DNA from: Tamlana carrageenivorans
GTDB lineage: Bacteria; Bacteroidota; Bacteroidia; Flavobacteriales; Flavobacteriaceae
NCBI RefSeq assembly: GCF_002893765.1
Contig: NZ_CP025938.1
Location: 3,739,501 to 3,803,500, forward strand
Direction of reading: 5' to 3'
Length of the DNA stretch: 64,000 nucleotides
The notes below the pieces were generated by a model. That model was not told the origin of the DNA. It saw only the letters and a list, made by a program, of their open reading frames with translations, and did no database searches. The position numbers and the translations under genes are program-made. This document shows positions 52,299 to 61,999 of this stretch, in pieces (the stretch's first letter is position 1; each line of letters opens with the position of its first letter).

Positions 52299-54593
52299 CT
52301 AAAGAATCTCAATTGTGACGCGTATGCTCTTGGATGCGGGCGTTTTCGCAGTATGCGCAAAACTATCTAGCGGCACCAATACATTCGTTTCTGGAAAATA
52401 GGTAGCACAGCAATTTTTAGGAATATCGTAACCAACAACCTTAAAACTACGTACTTTTCTAGTTATTCCGTTAAATTCCGACTTCAAATTAACCACCTGA
52501 TGCTCGGTTAACCCCCGTTCTTGCATGTCTTCACGGTTCATAAAAACAACCCGTCGGTCGTTAAATACACCACGGTAACGATCGTCTAAACCATAAATCG
52601 TGGTATTAAATTGATCATGACTACGTATGGTCATCATTACCAATTCGCCATCCTTTAACTTCCAATCTGGCATTTTATTAATGGAAAAGTTAGCTTTTCC
52701 TGTAGAAGTATTAAATTTTCTAACACGGGCACCATTAGGCAAATAAAATCCTGAAGGATTATTTAAGCGCTTATTATAACTATCGAAACCAGCAACGACC
52801 TCTTCAATATCGTTTCTCACCAAAGTATAGTCATCTTTATACGCTAACCAATTAATTTTAGAGCGCTCCTTTAAAGTGGCATTTGCGATACCACAAACCA
52901 CTGCTACTTCACTGAGCAGATCTTTAGAGCAGGGTTCTAAAACACCTTTAGTTGAAGACACCACACCCATTGAGTTTTCAACACTTTGAATTTGAAGTCC
53001 CGATTTCTGATAATCCTTTTCGGTACGTCCTAAACAAGGAAATATGAGTGCCTCCTTTCCTGTTACTAAGTGTGAACGGTTTAATTTAGTACTAACATGT
53101 ACTGTTAAATTGCAGTTTTCTAACGCTTTCGCGGAATATAGAGTATCGGGTACCGCCGAGATAAAATTACCTCCCAAACCAAAAAACACTTTGGCCTTTT
53201 TCTCGTACATGGCTTTTATGGCCTCGATAACGGAATAGCCATGTTTTGCGCTAGGTTTGAAGCCATATTTATTTTCAATTTTATCTAAAAAAGCCTGAGG
53301 TGCCGATTCCCAAATGCCTACCGTTCTATCGCCTTGAACATTGGAATGTCCACGAACAGGACAGGTTCCAGCACCTTCTTTACCAATACTTCCTTTTAAA
53401 AGCAGAAGATTAACAACTTCGCGAATGTTATCAACAGCATTTTCATGTTGGGTAAGTCCCATAGCCCAACAAATAATGATTTTCTTTTTATTTAAAACCA
53501 AATCAAAAACCTGATTGAAAATATCTAACGAAACCCCTGAAGCCGCTAAACAAGCTTCAAAATTATAAGTTTTTAAATCGGCTATAAAATCGGCGTAACC
53601 ACTAGTCAATGTATTTATAAACTCACGATCGAACACACCGCCTTTTTCTTCTTCAGCTTCTAATAATTTTAATAGTAAGGCTTTAAAAAAAGCCACATCA
53701 CCGTTAATGGTAATTGGCACAAATACATCGGCAATTTGTGTTCCGCCAGTTAGTAATTTTATAGGGTTTTGCGGATTGGTAAACCTAACTAATCCTGCTT
53801 CTGGTAGCGGATTTATAGCCACCACTTTTCCGTCATTATTTTTACATTTTTCTAAAGCTGTTAACATTCTCGGGTGGTTTGTTCCTGGGTTTTGCCCCAC
53901 GACTAGCACCAATTCTGCCTTGTATAAATCGTCTAAAGTTACCGAGCCTTTTCCTATACCTAAGGTTTCAGACAAGGCGCTCCCACTCGCTTCATGACAC
54001 ATATTTGAGCAATCGGGTAAATTAGAAGTCCCAAATTCTCGAACGAATAACTGGTATAAAAAAGCCGCTTCATTAGTGGTTCGTCCCGAGGTATAAAAGA
54101 CTGCTTCATCTGGAGAATCTAAAGCATTTAAATGCGCTCCAACCTTATTAAAAGCGTCTTCCCAGGAAATGGGTTGATAATGAGTGGCGCCTTCAGCAAG
54201 AAACATCGGTTCGGCTAATCGTCCAGATTTTCCAATTTCAAAATCGCTCCATGTGGCTAATGCATCAACGCTGTGTTTCTTAAAAAAATCGGCACCTATC
54301 GTTTTATTTTGAGCTTCTTCAGCAATAGCTTTTAATCCGTTTTCACAAAATTCGCCTAATGAAGACCTATCATCATCGGGATCTGGCCATGCACACCCCG
54401 GACAATCGAAGCCTCCTTTCTGATTCATTTTTCTCGCCAACACAAAAGTATCTTTAAGATTCATGTACTTTGATGTTTGTTTAAAGGCTGCCACAATGCC
54501 ACCAAAACCAACGCTGTTTACTGGTGGCTTTGTGGTTTTAAGGTTTTTAGACTCCTCGGGCGTTAATGCTTTTTCTTTCGCAGATAAACTCAT
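52299..54593 (-). CDS. FdhF/YdeP-family molybdopterin oxidoreductase
   Basis: The 764-residue protein matches the YdeP-type formate-dehydrogenase-like family: an N-terminal FDCPGCAWPDP cluster-type motif (~64-74), the molybdopterin ligand segment DCSNMCHEASGSAL (Cys, not selenocysteine), MTIRSHDQFNTTIYG near 660 and the closing TYFPETNVLVPLD. Family members are linked to formate or acid-stress metabolism in E. coli, but the true substrate is not settled. It lies upstream of nirB on the same strand with a 157-nt gap, so it is a separate transcription unit sharing the Moco requirement with nitrate reductase. The region before it is shared with a divergent lacI gene. Confidence 0.88.
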   Translation of the reverse strand: MSLSAKEKALTPEESKNLKTTKPPVNSVGFGGIVAAFKQTSKYMNLKDTFVLARKMNQKGGFDCPGCAWPDPDDDRSSLGEFCENGLKAIAEEAQNKTIGADFFKKHSVDALATWSDFEIGKSGRLAEPMFLAEGATHYQPISWEDAFNKVGAHLNALDSPDEAVFYTSGRTTNEAAFLYQLFVREFGTSNLPDCSNMCHEASGSALSETLGIGKGSVTLDDLYKAELVLVVGQNPGTNHPRMLTALEKCKNNDGKVVAINPLPEAGLVRFTNPQNPIKLLTGGTQIADVFVPITINGDVAFFKALLLKLLEAEEEKGGVFDREFINTLTSGYADFIADLKTYNFEACLAASGVSLDIFNQVFDLVLNKKKIIICWAMGLTQHENAVDNIREVVNLLLLKGSIGKEGAGTCPVRGHSNVQGDRTVGIWESAPQAFLDKIENKYGFKPSAKHGYSVIEAIKAMYEKKAKVFFGLGGNFISAVPDTLYSAKALENCNLTVHVSTKLNRSHLVTGKEALIFPCLGRTEKDYQKSGLQIQSVENSMGVVSSTKGVLEPCSKDLLSEVAVVCGIANATLKERSKINWLAYKDDYTLVRNDIEEVVAGFDSYNKRLNNPSGFYLPNGARVRKFNTSTGKANFSINKMPDWKLKDGELVMMTIRSHDQFNTTIYGLDDRYRGVFNDRRVVFMNREDMQERGLTEHQVVNLKSEFNGITRKVRSFKVVGYDIPKNCCATYFPETNVLVPLDSFAHTAKTPASKSIRVTIEIL

Positions 54594-54679
54594 TTTTCTT
54601 GTATTTAACTCAAATATCGTTTTTTTAAATGATTAATATAACACAGTAATGAATGGACTTCGTTATCATCAAAAATAAT

Positions 54680-54695
54680 TGTACTAAATTGTACA
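54680..54695. promoter_or_regulatory. 16-bp palindrome between YdeP-like and lacI genes
   Basis: TGTAC-TAAATT-GTACA lies 20 bp before the lacI ATG, next to a minus-strand TAnnTTTG box (TATTTTTG, 54677-54670) that could drive the YdeP-like gene. It could be an autoregulatory operator of the LacI protein. No second copy was seen near the xylose genes. Confidence 0.4.
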
Positions 54696-54714
54696 CCTAT
54701 TTCCTTTCTACTAC

Positions 54715-55737
54715 ATGAAAAAAAGAATTACCTTAAAAGATATCGCTAAAAACTTTAATGTCTCGATAGCCACAGTTTCTAAAGCGCTAAAAGACAGCCA
54801 TGAGATTAGTCCGAATACTAAATCTAAAATAAAAGAATACGCGAAACTTCATCACTATAAACCTAATGTAACCGCATTAAATCTATTAAATAAAAACACG
54901 AAAACTATAGGCGTGGTCATACCAAACATTATGAATACTTTTTTTGCGAAAGTATTTATGGGTATCGAGCACATTGCTTCCCAAAAAGGCTATCAACTGG
55001 TGTCCTGTATTTCTAACGAGTCTTACGAAAAGGAGGTGAAAACCATCGATTTATTAAAGCACGGTCATCTAGATGGCATTATTATTTCTTTAGCTGAAGA
55101 AACTCAGGTAAAACAGAATGTCACCCACTTAAAAAACACCTTAAATGAAGGAGTCCCTATGGTGATGTTCGATCGTGTTTCGGATGAATTAGAATGCGAC
55201 AAGGTAATTGTTAACGATTTAGAAGGTGCCTATCACGCTACCTGTCATCTTATAAAATCAGGCTGTAAAAAAGTGGCCCTCGTTTCGGTTATCGATAATT
55301 TGAGTGTTGGCAAACTACGCGTTGAAGGCTACAAAAAAGCATTAACAACTTTTAATATACCTATTGAAGAACGTTTAATTGTGCGCATAGGGCATCATGA
55401 AGATTTTGATACCGTCATGAAAATTATTTTAGCCGATAAATCTATTGATGGTTTGCTATGTTTAGAAGAAAGTGCCGCTGTTAATGTGCTGCATTTGGTA
55501 AAACGTATGACATATAAAATTCCTGAAGAATTATCTATTGCCTGTTTTACAAACGGAAAACTCCTGCAACACCTCTCTCCTTCCATTTCAGCTATTAGCC
55601 AGCATGGCAAATACATTGGCGAAACGGCTGCTAAAATGCTTATTGATCGTATTGAAAATGAAGACCTACCGAAGCCTTGTGAAACCAAAATTATTAAAAC
55701 AAGCTTAATTGAACGCGAAAGCACCAAACAATTCTGA
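54715..55737 (+). CDS. LacI-family transcriptional regulator
   Basis: The 340-residue repressor has the N-terminal LacI HTH (ITLKDIAKNFNVSIATVSKALKDSHEISPNTKSKIKEYA, ~4-43) with a hinge helix and a periplasmic-binding-like ligand domain (TKTIGVVIPNIMNTFFAKVFMGIE; ending ISAISQHGKYIGETAAKML). Its sugar or metabolite effector is not predictable from sequence. The nearest catabolic genes are the xylose operon 1.2 kb away across a decayed region, and the divergent YdeP-like gene. Control of either is a guess. The ATG at 54715 gives the normal HTH start. Confidence 0.92.
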   Translation: MKKRITLKDIAKNFNVSIATVSKALKDSHEISPNTKSKIKEYAKLHHYKPNVTALNLLNKNTKTIGVVIPNIMNTFFAKVFMGIEHIASQKGYQLVSCISNESYEKEVKTIDLLKHGHLDGIIISLAEETQVKQNVTHLKNTLNEGVPMVMFDRVSDELECDKVIVNDLEGAYHATCHLIKSGCKKVALVSVIDNLSVGKLRVEGYKKALTTFNIPIEERLIVRIGHHEDFDTVMKIILADKSIDGLLCLEESAAVNVLHLVKRMTYKIPEELSIACFTNGKLLQHLSPSISAISQHGKYIGETAAKMLIDRIENEDLPKPCETKIIKTSLIERESTKQF

Positions 55738-55754
55738 TAACACATAACAATTAA

Positions 55755-56087
55755 ATAGAGAGTTACTATTTATTACATGCTTGATTGACTGGTACAATCC
55801 TTTAATTTGGATTTTATCTGATTGATAACGCACTATGTTTTCGGCTATAATATTTGAATGAAAAATAACAGTTTCTAAATTTTTACGCCAATATCTACTG
55901 GTTGAAAAAGAAGATTTCTCAAGAAACAACTGCTCTGTGAATTTGATGATACCAAAGGTTGTGCTTCTGAAATAATAAATTCATGCTCATCTTTAAGCGT
56001 TAAAAAGAAAACATCACCCGATTGATAATCCACAATATTATCATTTAACAAGTGTTGGCCCTAACCTTTTAGCACTATAGTAAGTTC
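55755..56087 (-). pseudogene. Truncated AraC-family regulator remnant
   Basis: On the minus strand from ~56087 the sequence reads as the cupin-like sensor half of an AraC-type protein: ELTIVLKG, stop TAG at 56063-56061, GQHLLNDNIVDYQSGDVFFL and TLKDEHEFIISEAQPL. Near 55955 it shifts frame and continues FGIIKFTEQLFLEKSSFSTS. The DNA-binding C-terminal half is missing. A 21-A homopolymer adjoins its upstream end. Confidence 0.6.
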
Positions 56088-56108
56088 AAAAAAAAAAAAA
56101 AAAAAAAA
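56088..56108. repeat. 21-base A homopolymer
   Basis: An uninterrupted run of about 21 A precedes GCTTACCCC. Such runs are prone to replication slippage and sequencing error; its length should not be trusted. Confidence 0.8.
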
Positions 56109-56289
56109 GCTTACCCCTAGGTCAATCCCATTAACTAACAACATAAAAATCAATAACATTAAAATATTTTGTAATATAAAAACGCTGTACCATATAACCA
56201 TATAATTATACAAACATACAATGGATTTATACAATATTAACTTTTAAGTCTCCCTGTTGCTTTGTCCTATCATTTAAAACTTAAACCAT

Positions 56290-56535
56290 GATTAATAAAC
56301 TGACTCTTTTGGATTTGAGTCTTATCACTTTGTTGTCGGTCAAGATCGAGGATTAAGAAACAAATTAAAAGAAAGCGCATGGGGAGCCACCGCAAAGTTA
56401 GAAACTGTAAATCATTCTGTTCTAGGGTTAACCATGAAGTCGCCGTAACAAAATACGACAGCAGCTATATTAAAGAGTTTATGAGAGACATTCAAGAATT
56501 ACCCAACATGCAATTTGAACAAAAAGGCAGCGTGT
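56290..56535 (+). pseudogene. Unrecognised gene relic
   Basis: Two out-of-frame pieces of protein-like sequence are seen: ESYHFVVGQDRGLRNKLKES followed by AWGATAKLETVNHSVLG, then in another frame HEVAVTKYDSSYIKEFMRDI and QELPNMQFEQKGSV ending at TAG 56535-56537. They may be parts of one decayed gene; I cannot name the family. Confidence 0.35.
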
Positions 56536-56537
56536 AG

Positions 56538-56870
56538 AAAGCGTTTCAAAAAAGTAATTTTGATTTATCTGGCAATAGAAAGCTTTTCGATTGGGATGAT
56601 GCTCCTGAAATCCCCGCTGATTTCAGAGTCACTTTACGTGAAAATTTCACGAATACTATTATAGTCACAGGAAACAAAACTCCGGAGCAAACTAATGCCT
56701 TATTAGGAGAAAAATTGGTAGACTTAGTAGGTTTTGGTAGAAACTTTTTAACCAACCCCGATTACCAAACAGGCGTAAAAATAAATGCAAAATTGAATAC
56801 TATAATTGACACACATCCCCTATTTGGTATCGGTACAGCTCGAATGGATACCGATTATCCTTTTTTAAAA
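56538..56870 (+). pseudogene. C-terminal fragment of an old-yellow-enzyme family oxidoreductase
   Basis: The open frame reads DAPEIPADFRVTLRENF, TNTIIVTGNKTPEQTNALL, then KLVDLVGFGRNFLTNPDY and finally MDTDYPFL. This matches the last beta-strands and phosphate-binding GFGRNFL..NPD motif of OYE/alkene reductases. The catalytic N-terminal two thirds are missing and a stop codon precedes the fragment, so it is non-functional. It ends beside the xylE terminator. Confidence 0.65.
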
Positions 56871-56879
56871 ACTAAAAAA

Positions 56880-56912
56880 AAGCCTCAACAAAAAATCGTT
56901 GAAGCTTTTTTT
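56880..56912. terminator. Bidirectional terminator after xylE
   Basis: The stem AAGCCTCAAC / GTTGAAGCTT (one G-T pair) closes a short A/T loop, with an A-run to the left and a T-run to the right. It lies 23 nt past the xylE stop codon on the minus strand. Confidence 0.85.
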
Positions 56913-56934
56913 ACCAAACACTAACCTAATACTT

Positions 56935-58314
56935 TTATTTTACCCAAACATTTTCCATTTCCTCAAGGGTTTTCCCTTTAGTTTCAGGTACCATTTTCCA
57001 AACAAAAATTGCAGAAAGGATACTCATAATACCGTAAAACAGATAGGTACCTCCACTACTAAACTCCATCATAGGCGGATAGGTAGATGAGATAAAGAAG
57101 TTTGCTGCCCACTGTGCTGCCACGGCGATTGCAATAGCCTGGCTACGTATTTTATTCGGAAATATTTCTGCGATAAGCACCCAACAAATAGGGCCCCAAC
57201 TCATCATAAATGAAGCCGTATAAACTATAATAAACACCAATGTTGCCATGCCTATGATATCTTGGAATGCTAAATATGAAATAGCAATCATACCAATAGC
57301 CATACCTATAGAACCTGTAATTAACAATGGTTTTCTGCCCCATTTATCTACAGTCATAATCGCTACAACCGTAAAAACAACATTAACTAACCCCATGATG
57401 ATGGTTTGCAGCATCGAAGCATCTTTAGCCGCTCCCATACTTTCAAAAATTCGAGGTGCGTAATACAAGGCGACATTAATTCCAACAAACTGCTGAAAAA
57501 TAGAGAGTAAAATACCCACGATGATAACCACTTTACCATAAGAAAATAATTCGCCTTTAGAAGTCGATGCTAGTGAACCTTTAATTTCAGATAAAATTTC
57601 TCTGCCCTTTTCAACCCCATTCAGTTTAGTTAATATCTTCAAAGCCTTATCATCTTTTTGCTGAAAAGCTAAATATCTTGGCGTTTCAGGCATAAAGAAC
57701 ATGAGCACAACAAAGATAGTAGCCGGTATGGCTTCGGATAAAAACATGTATCTCCAACCAAAATTATTAATCCATTCAGTAGTTTGCCCATCTGCAATAC
57801 CCCAATTCACAAAATAAACGACAAGCATCCCGAAAATAATAGCAAATTGATTTAAAGAAACCAGTTTCCCTCGAATATCAGCAGGTGCTATTTCACCAAT
57901 GTACATCGGACAAACAGCAGAGGCTAAACCAACGCCAATACCACCTACAATTCTGTAAAAATTAAACATCCATAGCAATCCCATGGAAGGCACACCTTTT
58001 TCAAAGAACAAAAATTCAGGATTACCAGAGCCTAAGGCTGATAATAGGAATAGAATGCCCGCTACAATTAAAGCCTTTCTTCTCCCTAAGGATGACGAAA
58101 TCACTCCCGAAATGGCACCACCAAGAATACAACCAATTAATGCCGATGAAACGGTTACACCGTGTAAAAAAGAACTTAACCCCTGGCTATCTATTAAATA
58201 GGCCTGTATAGACTTTTCGGCTCCTGAGATGACTGCTGTATCATAACCAAATAACAAGCCTCCGAGCGTTGCTACAAGTGTTACTATATAGATAAACGAC
58301 TTGTGATGTCCCAT
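56935..58314 (-). CDS. xylE: D-xylose:H+ symporter-like sugar porter
   Basis: The 459-residue MFS sugar porter has twelve spans and the diagnostic motifs FGYDTAVISGAEKS (span 1), SSLGRRKALI (loop 2-3), PETPRYLAF (loop 6-7) and PETKGKTLEEME (C-terminus). Placement as the last gene of an operon with xylose isomerase and xylulokinase, 3 nt after xylA, identifies xylose as the probable substrate. A paired intrinsic terminator follows. No unusual features. Confidence 0.92.
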   Translation of the reverse strand: MGHHKSFIYIVTLVATLGGLLFGYDTAVISGAEKSIQAYLIDSQGLSSFLHGVTVSSALIGCILGGAISGVISSSLGRRKALIVAGILFLLSALGSGNPEFLFFEKGVPSMGLLWMFNFYRIVGGIGVGLASAVCPMYIGEIAPADIRGKLVSLNQFAIIFGMLVVYFVNWGIADGQTTEWINNFGWRYMFLSEAIPATIFVVLMFFMPETPRYLAFQQKDDKALKILTKLNGVEKGREILSEIKGSLASTSKGELFSYGKVVIIVGILLSIFQQFVGINVALYYAPRIFESMGAAKDASMLQTIIMGLVNVVFTVVAIMTVDKWGRKPLLITGSIGMAIGMIAISYLAFQDIIGMATLVFIIVYTASFMMSWGPICWVLIAEIFPNKIRSQAIAIAVAAQWAANFFISSTYPPMMEFSSGGTYLFYGIMSILSAIFVWKMVPETKGKTLEEMENVWVK

Positions 58315-58317
58315 GAC

Positions 58318-59643
58318 TTAGATGTATTGATTGATAATGTTTTCAAACAACTCTTGCTTTCCACTTTGCAATGGTAGTTCGCCGTTTTCTTTGGCAATGC
58401 TGTATAAATCTTGGAAATTTAATTTTCCATTTTCAAAATCTTTACCTTTTCCTGAATCGAATGAACTGTAACGTTCGGTTCTTAATTTATCATAAGCCGA
58501 AGAACTTATAATTTTATCGGCAGTAAGTAAAGCACGAGCAAAGGTATCAGCGCCACCAATATGTGCTAAAAATACATCTTCTAAATCGGTTGAATTTCTT
58601 CTAATTTTAGCATCGAAATTCACACCGCCACCTTGCAGTCCACCAGCTTTTAAGAACACCAACATCGCTTCGGTTGTTTCTTGAATATTATTAGGGAATT
58701 GATCGGTATCCCATCCATTTTGGTAATCCCCGCGGTTCGCATCTAAACTTCCTAGCATACCTGCTTTAGCAGCAACCGCAATTTCGTGTTGAAAGGTGTG
58801 TTGTGCTAAAGTGGCATGATTTACTTCAATATTTATTTTAAAATCTTTATCTAAACCATATTCTTTTAAGAAACCAATGGCCGTTGCTGTATCAAAATCG
58901 TATTGGTGTTTCATAGGCTCCATGGGTTTAGGTTCAATGAGGAAATTTCCTTTAAAACCTTGAGCTCTGGCGTAATCTCTGGCCATGGTTAAAAACTGCC
59001 CCATATGATCTAATTCGCGTCCCATATCGGTATTTAACAAGCTCATATAACCTTCGCGACCTCCCCAAAACACATAGTTTTCACCATTTAATTTAATGGT
59101 TGCATCTAAAGCCAATTTTATTTGTCCGCCTGCTCTCGCCAACACATTAAAATCAGGGTTGGTAGAAGCCCCATTCATGTATCTCGGATTTGAAAAACAG
59201 TTCGCCGTTCCCCAAAGTAATTTCACTCCAGAAGCAGCTTGTTTTTCTTTTAAATAATCGGTAATCGTGTCTAATCGGCTTTCCAATTCACCAAATGAAT
59301 TCCCTTCACGCACTAAATCTACATCATGAAAACAATAGTAATCAAAGCCCATTTTAGTAACAAACTCAAAAGCAGCATCAGCTTTAGCCTTTGCGGCTTC
59401 AATAGCATCGATTGGTTGATCCCAAGGAAAATTTAAAGTTCCTGGTCCGAAAGGATCTCCACCTGTACCACAGAAGGTATGCCAGTAAGCAATAGCGAAT
59501 CTAAAATGCTCGCGCATGGTTTTTCCTGCCACCACTTGCTCTGGGTTATAATATTTAAAAGCTAAAGGATTATCAGATTCCTTTCCTTCATATTTAATTT
59601 CGCCAATACCCTTATAGTATTCTGTATTTCCAATAGTTGCCAT
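58318..59643 (-). CDS. xylA: Xylose isomerase
   Basis: The 441-residue enzyme shows class II xylose-isomerase features: FHDVDLVREG (active-site His/Asp), KLLWGTANCFSNPRYMNGAS, ENYVFWGGREGYMSLLNTD and the metal-binding GSLDANRGDYQNGWDTDQFP. It converts D-xylose to D-xylulose. It lies 19 nt after xylB and 3 nt before xylE. The length and start are standard. Confidence 0.96.
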   Translation of the reverse strand: MATIGNTEYYKGIGEIKYEGKESDNPLAFKYYNPEQVVAGKTMREHFRFAIAYWHTFCGTGGDPFGPGTLNFPWDQPIDAIEAAKAKADAAFEFVTKMGFDYYCFHDVDLVREGNSFGELESRLDTITDYLKEKQAASGVKLLWGTANCFSNPRYMNGASTNPDFNVLARAGGQIKLALDATIKLNGENYVFWGGREGYMSLLNTDMGRELDHMGQFLTMARDYARAQGFKGNFLIEPKPMEPMKHQYDFDTATAIGFLKEYGLDKDFKINIEVNHATLAQHTFQHEIAVAAKAGMLGSLDANRGDYQNGWDTDQFPNNIQETTEAMLVFLKAGGLQGGGVNFDAKIRRNSTDLEDVFLAHIGGADTFARALLTADKIISSSAYDKLRTERYSSFDSGKGKDFENGKLNFQDLYSIAKENGELPLQSGKQELFENIINQYI

Positions 59644-59662
59644 ATCAAAATTAATTTAGTTT

Positions 59663-61156
59663 TTATTTATTTTCTTTTTCTTGTAAAAAAAGCTCTAATT
59701 GTTTTTTCCATGTATGATAAGCCTCAACATAAGGCTCTTTATTCCCCAAGGGTATGTAAGTCATCACGTGATCGTTATTAGTAATGTGGTCGCCAAATTT
59801 CTTAAAATCACCGTCAGTTAACCCTACTGCTCTGGCGGCTCCAATGGCACCTGTTGTGTTGTAAATTTCAATATCATGACCAATTAATGTAGCGACGGTA
59901 TTTGAAAAGATTTCGGATCTAAATAAGTTATCATTTCCTGCTCGAATGACTTTAATTTCGGCATGATCACGCTTCAAAATATCCATACCATAAACGAAAG
60001 AAAAAGCGATACCTTCAAGCGCTGCGCGACATAAATGTCCTTCATGATGCTTGTTCAAATTCAGATTTAAAAGTTGCGTACCTACGGTTTTATTGTTTAG
60101 CATGCGTTCGGCACCATTTCCAAAAGGTATTATACAAACACCCTCGGCTCCTACAGGAACCTCGCTAGCCTTCGCATTCATAGCTTCATAGGTATTTGAA
60201 GCCAAATTATCTTTTAGCCATCGGTATTGAATGCCCGCGCCATTAATACACAGTAATTTCCCTAAATTGGAATTTTCTTTCGTATAATTTACATGGGCGA
60301 AATGATTTATTCTTGAGGCTTCTTTAGATTTTTTCTGATTGGTTACCGCATAAATAACACCGGAAGTTCCTCCTGTAGCGGCCACTTCACCATGATTAAA
60401 CACGTTTAGTGAAAGGGCATTGTTAGGCTGGTCGCCAGCACGGTAAACTATAGGAATTCCAACAGGCAATCCTGTGTCTGCTGCTCCATTTTCGTTCACT
60501 AAACACTGCACGGTAAAGTTTTCTACAATGTTTGGGGTTAACCCGGTATCGATATCATAATATTCTAATAACCAATTGGCTACTTCATCCTTTTTATAAT
60601 CCCATAAAATCCCTTCTGACAGTCCGTTTTTAGTCGTATTTATAACACCAGTTAATTTTGATGCTATAAAATCGCCAGGCAACATATACTTATAAATTTT
60701 AGCATAGACCTCAGGTTCGTTATCATGCACCCACTTTAATTTTGATGCTGTAAAATTCCCTGGGGAATTCAGTAAATCGGCCGTACATTTTTCAGTACCT
60801 AAATCACCGAAGGCTTTATTACCTATTTCAATTGCACGACTATCGCACCAAATAATTGAATTTCTAAGCGGCTCACCAGCTTGATCAACTACAACCAAAC
60901 CATGCATCTGATATGATATACCAATACCTTGAATTTTAGAAGCATCAATTTTCGTTTCTTTTATAGCACGTTTTGTAGCCGCACAAACGTAATGCCACCA
61001 CATATTGGGGTCTTGTTCTGCCCAATTTAACTCTGGCGCTAATATTTCCATTTCGCTGGAAGGCTCGTTTAATAAAACAATTTGTTGTCCTGTAGCAGCA
61101 TCTACAATGGCCACTTTAACAGATGAGCTTCCTAAATCGTATCCTAAGTAATACAA
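59663..61156 (-). CDS. xylB: Xylulokinase
   Basis: The 497-residue FGGY-family kinase starts MYYLGYDLGSSSVKVAIVD and carries GIGISYQMHGLVVVD, APGDF-like GNFTASKLKWV, and the FGGY signature region (GVCIIPFGNGAERML, EGIAFSFVYGMDILK). It phosphorylates D-xylulose to feed the pentose phosphate pathway. It is the first gene of the xylose operon, with an exact TAnnTTTG box 30 nt upstream (61187-61194). Confidence 0.95.
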   Translation of the reverse strand: MYYLGYDLGSSSVKVAIVDAATGQQIVLLNEPSSEMEILAPELNWAEQDPNMWWHYVCAATKRAIKETKIDASKIQGIGISYQMHGLVVVDQAGEPLRNSIIWCDSRAIEIGNKAFGDLGTEKCTADLLNSPGNFTASKLKWVHDNEPEVYAKIYKYMLPGDFIASKLTGVINTTKNGLSEGILWDYKKDEVANWLLEYYDIDTGLTPNIVENFTVQCLVNENGAADTGLPVGIPIVYRAGDQPNNALSLNVFNHGEVAATGGTSGVIYAVTNQKKSKEASRINHFAHVNYTKENSNLGKLLCINGAGIQYRWLKDNLASNTYEAMNAKASEVPVGAEGVCIIPFGNGAERMLNNKTVGTQLLNLNLNKHHEGHLCRAALEGIAFSFVYGMDILKRDHAEIKVIRAGNDNLFRSEIFSNTVATLIGHDIEIYNTTGAIGAARAVGLTDGDFKKFGDHITNNDHVMTYIPLGNKEPYVEAYHTWKKQLELFLQEKENK

Positions 61157-61186
61157 AATATAATGTGTTTAGTTGTTGGAGTGTTT

Positions 61187-61194
61187 CAAAGTTA
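61187..61194 (-). promoter_or_regulatory. Candidate promoter -7 box of the xylose operon
   Basis: TAACTTTG on the minus strand, an exact TAnnTTTG box, placed so that the transcript would begin about 24 nt before the xylB ATG. No matching -33 TTTG at the usual distance. No LacI-type operator was seen overlapping it. Confidence 0.5.
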
Positions 61195-61339
61195 GCTATA
61201 AGAAGCGTTGACTGCTACTTAAACAGCTAAAATCGAGAAAATTGGAGAAAACCCAAAAACACATAAGTTACTAAAAAACAAACAATTATAAACCAACAAG
61301 TATAACTTAAAGGTTTTCGTAACTTCTATAATCAGCCTG

Positions 61340-61999
61340 CTATTTAGACCCGAAATACCGCTGATATAAAGTGATATAATCTTGTTTGGTATCGATATCC
61401 AAGTTTTCAAAGGGCATATTAATCGACTGTACAAAAAGCTCCTGATTTTTTATGAAATGATGTGCGCCGTTATGAGCAGATAATTCGATTAAGCCTTTAA
61501 AATAACACGCATCAAACAGAACGGGCACCCCTTTTTTACCATCAGTGTATGTAGAAGTCAAAATACATTTTTGATGAGGTTTAAATTTTTCAATCATCAT
61601 ATTTATATATTCTGAGCTCACTAAAGGTTGATCAGCTAATAGAAATAGCGCACCTTGGTAGGCTTTATTTTCTTTAAGAAGATATTGAGCAGCACAGGCT
61701 ATAGACTCACTAAGTCCTGCTTGCCAATTTTGATTGTGTAAAATAGTAATAGGAAAGTCACTGATGGTATGATGAACAGCCTCAAAATGCGCCCCTAGAA
61801 CCACTATAACTTCTGAAGAAGACGTACAAAGTGCTTGTTGCACCACATGTGTAATAAGACTCCCTTCACCCCACGACAATAGTTGCTTTGGACTTCCCAT
61901 TCTTGAAGCTTCCCCTGCAGCTAAAACAACGATGGCTATATTTGAATCTGACTGAAGCAAAGCCTTATTTTTCTTGATGGATACGTCCCTGTTTTTCAC
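61340..61999 (-). CDS. MobA/MocA-like nucleotidyltransferase
   Basis: The 219-residue protein has the NTP-transferase start AIVVLAAGEASRMGSPKQLL, the metal-binding LADQPLVSSEYI and NGAHHFI near 168. It is similar to MocA/MobA enzymes that attach CMP or GMP to the molybdenum cofactor. Its position after XdhC and the IorB-like gene argues for molybdopterin-cytosine-dinucleotide synthesis for that hydroxylase. The start overlaps xdhC by 35 nt; the ATG at 61999 is kept although the core begins at about residue 20. Confidence 0.85.
   Translation of the reverse strand: MKNRDVSIKKNKALLQSDSNIAIVVLAAGEASRMGSPKQLLSWGEGSLITHVVQQALCTSSSEVIVVLGAHFEAVHHTISDFPITILHNQNWQAGLSESIACAAQYLLKENKAYQGALFLLADQPLVSSEYINMMIEKFKPHQKCILTSTYTDGKKGVPVLFDACYFKGLIELSAHNGAHHFIKNQELFVQSINMPFENLDIDTKQDYITLYQRYFGSK

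Noticed and set aside
53800..53815. GGTAGCGG string like the REP tail
   Set aside because: It lies inside the YdeP-like coding region without the hairpin.
56281..56345. MINKLTLLDLSLITLL start resembling a sodium-solute symporter N-terminus
   Set aside because: Only ~20 residues before a stop and no continuation in any frame; not enough to name it.
61195..61235. TTAGCT...AGCTAA inverted repeat upstream of xylB as a LacI operator
   Set aside because: Six-base arms with a 29-bp gap are expected by chance and do not resemble LacI-family operators.
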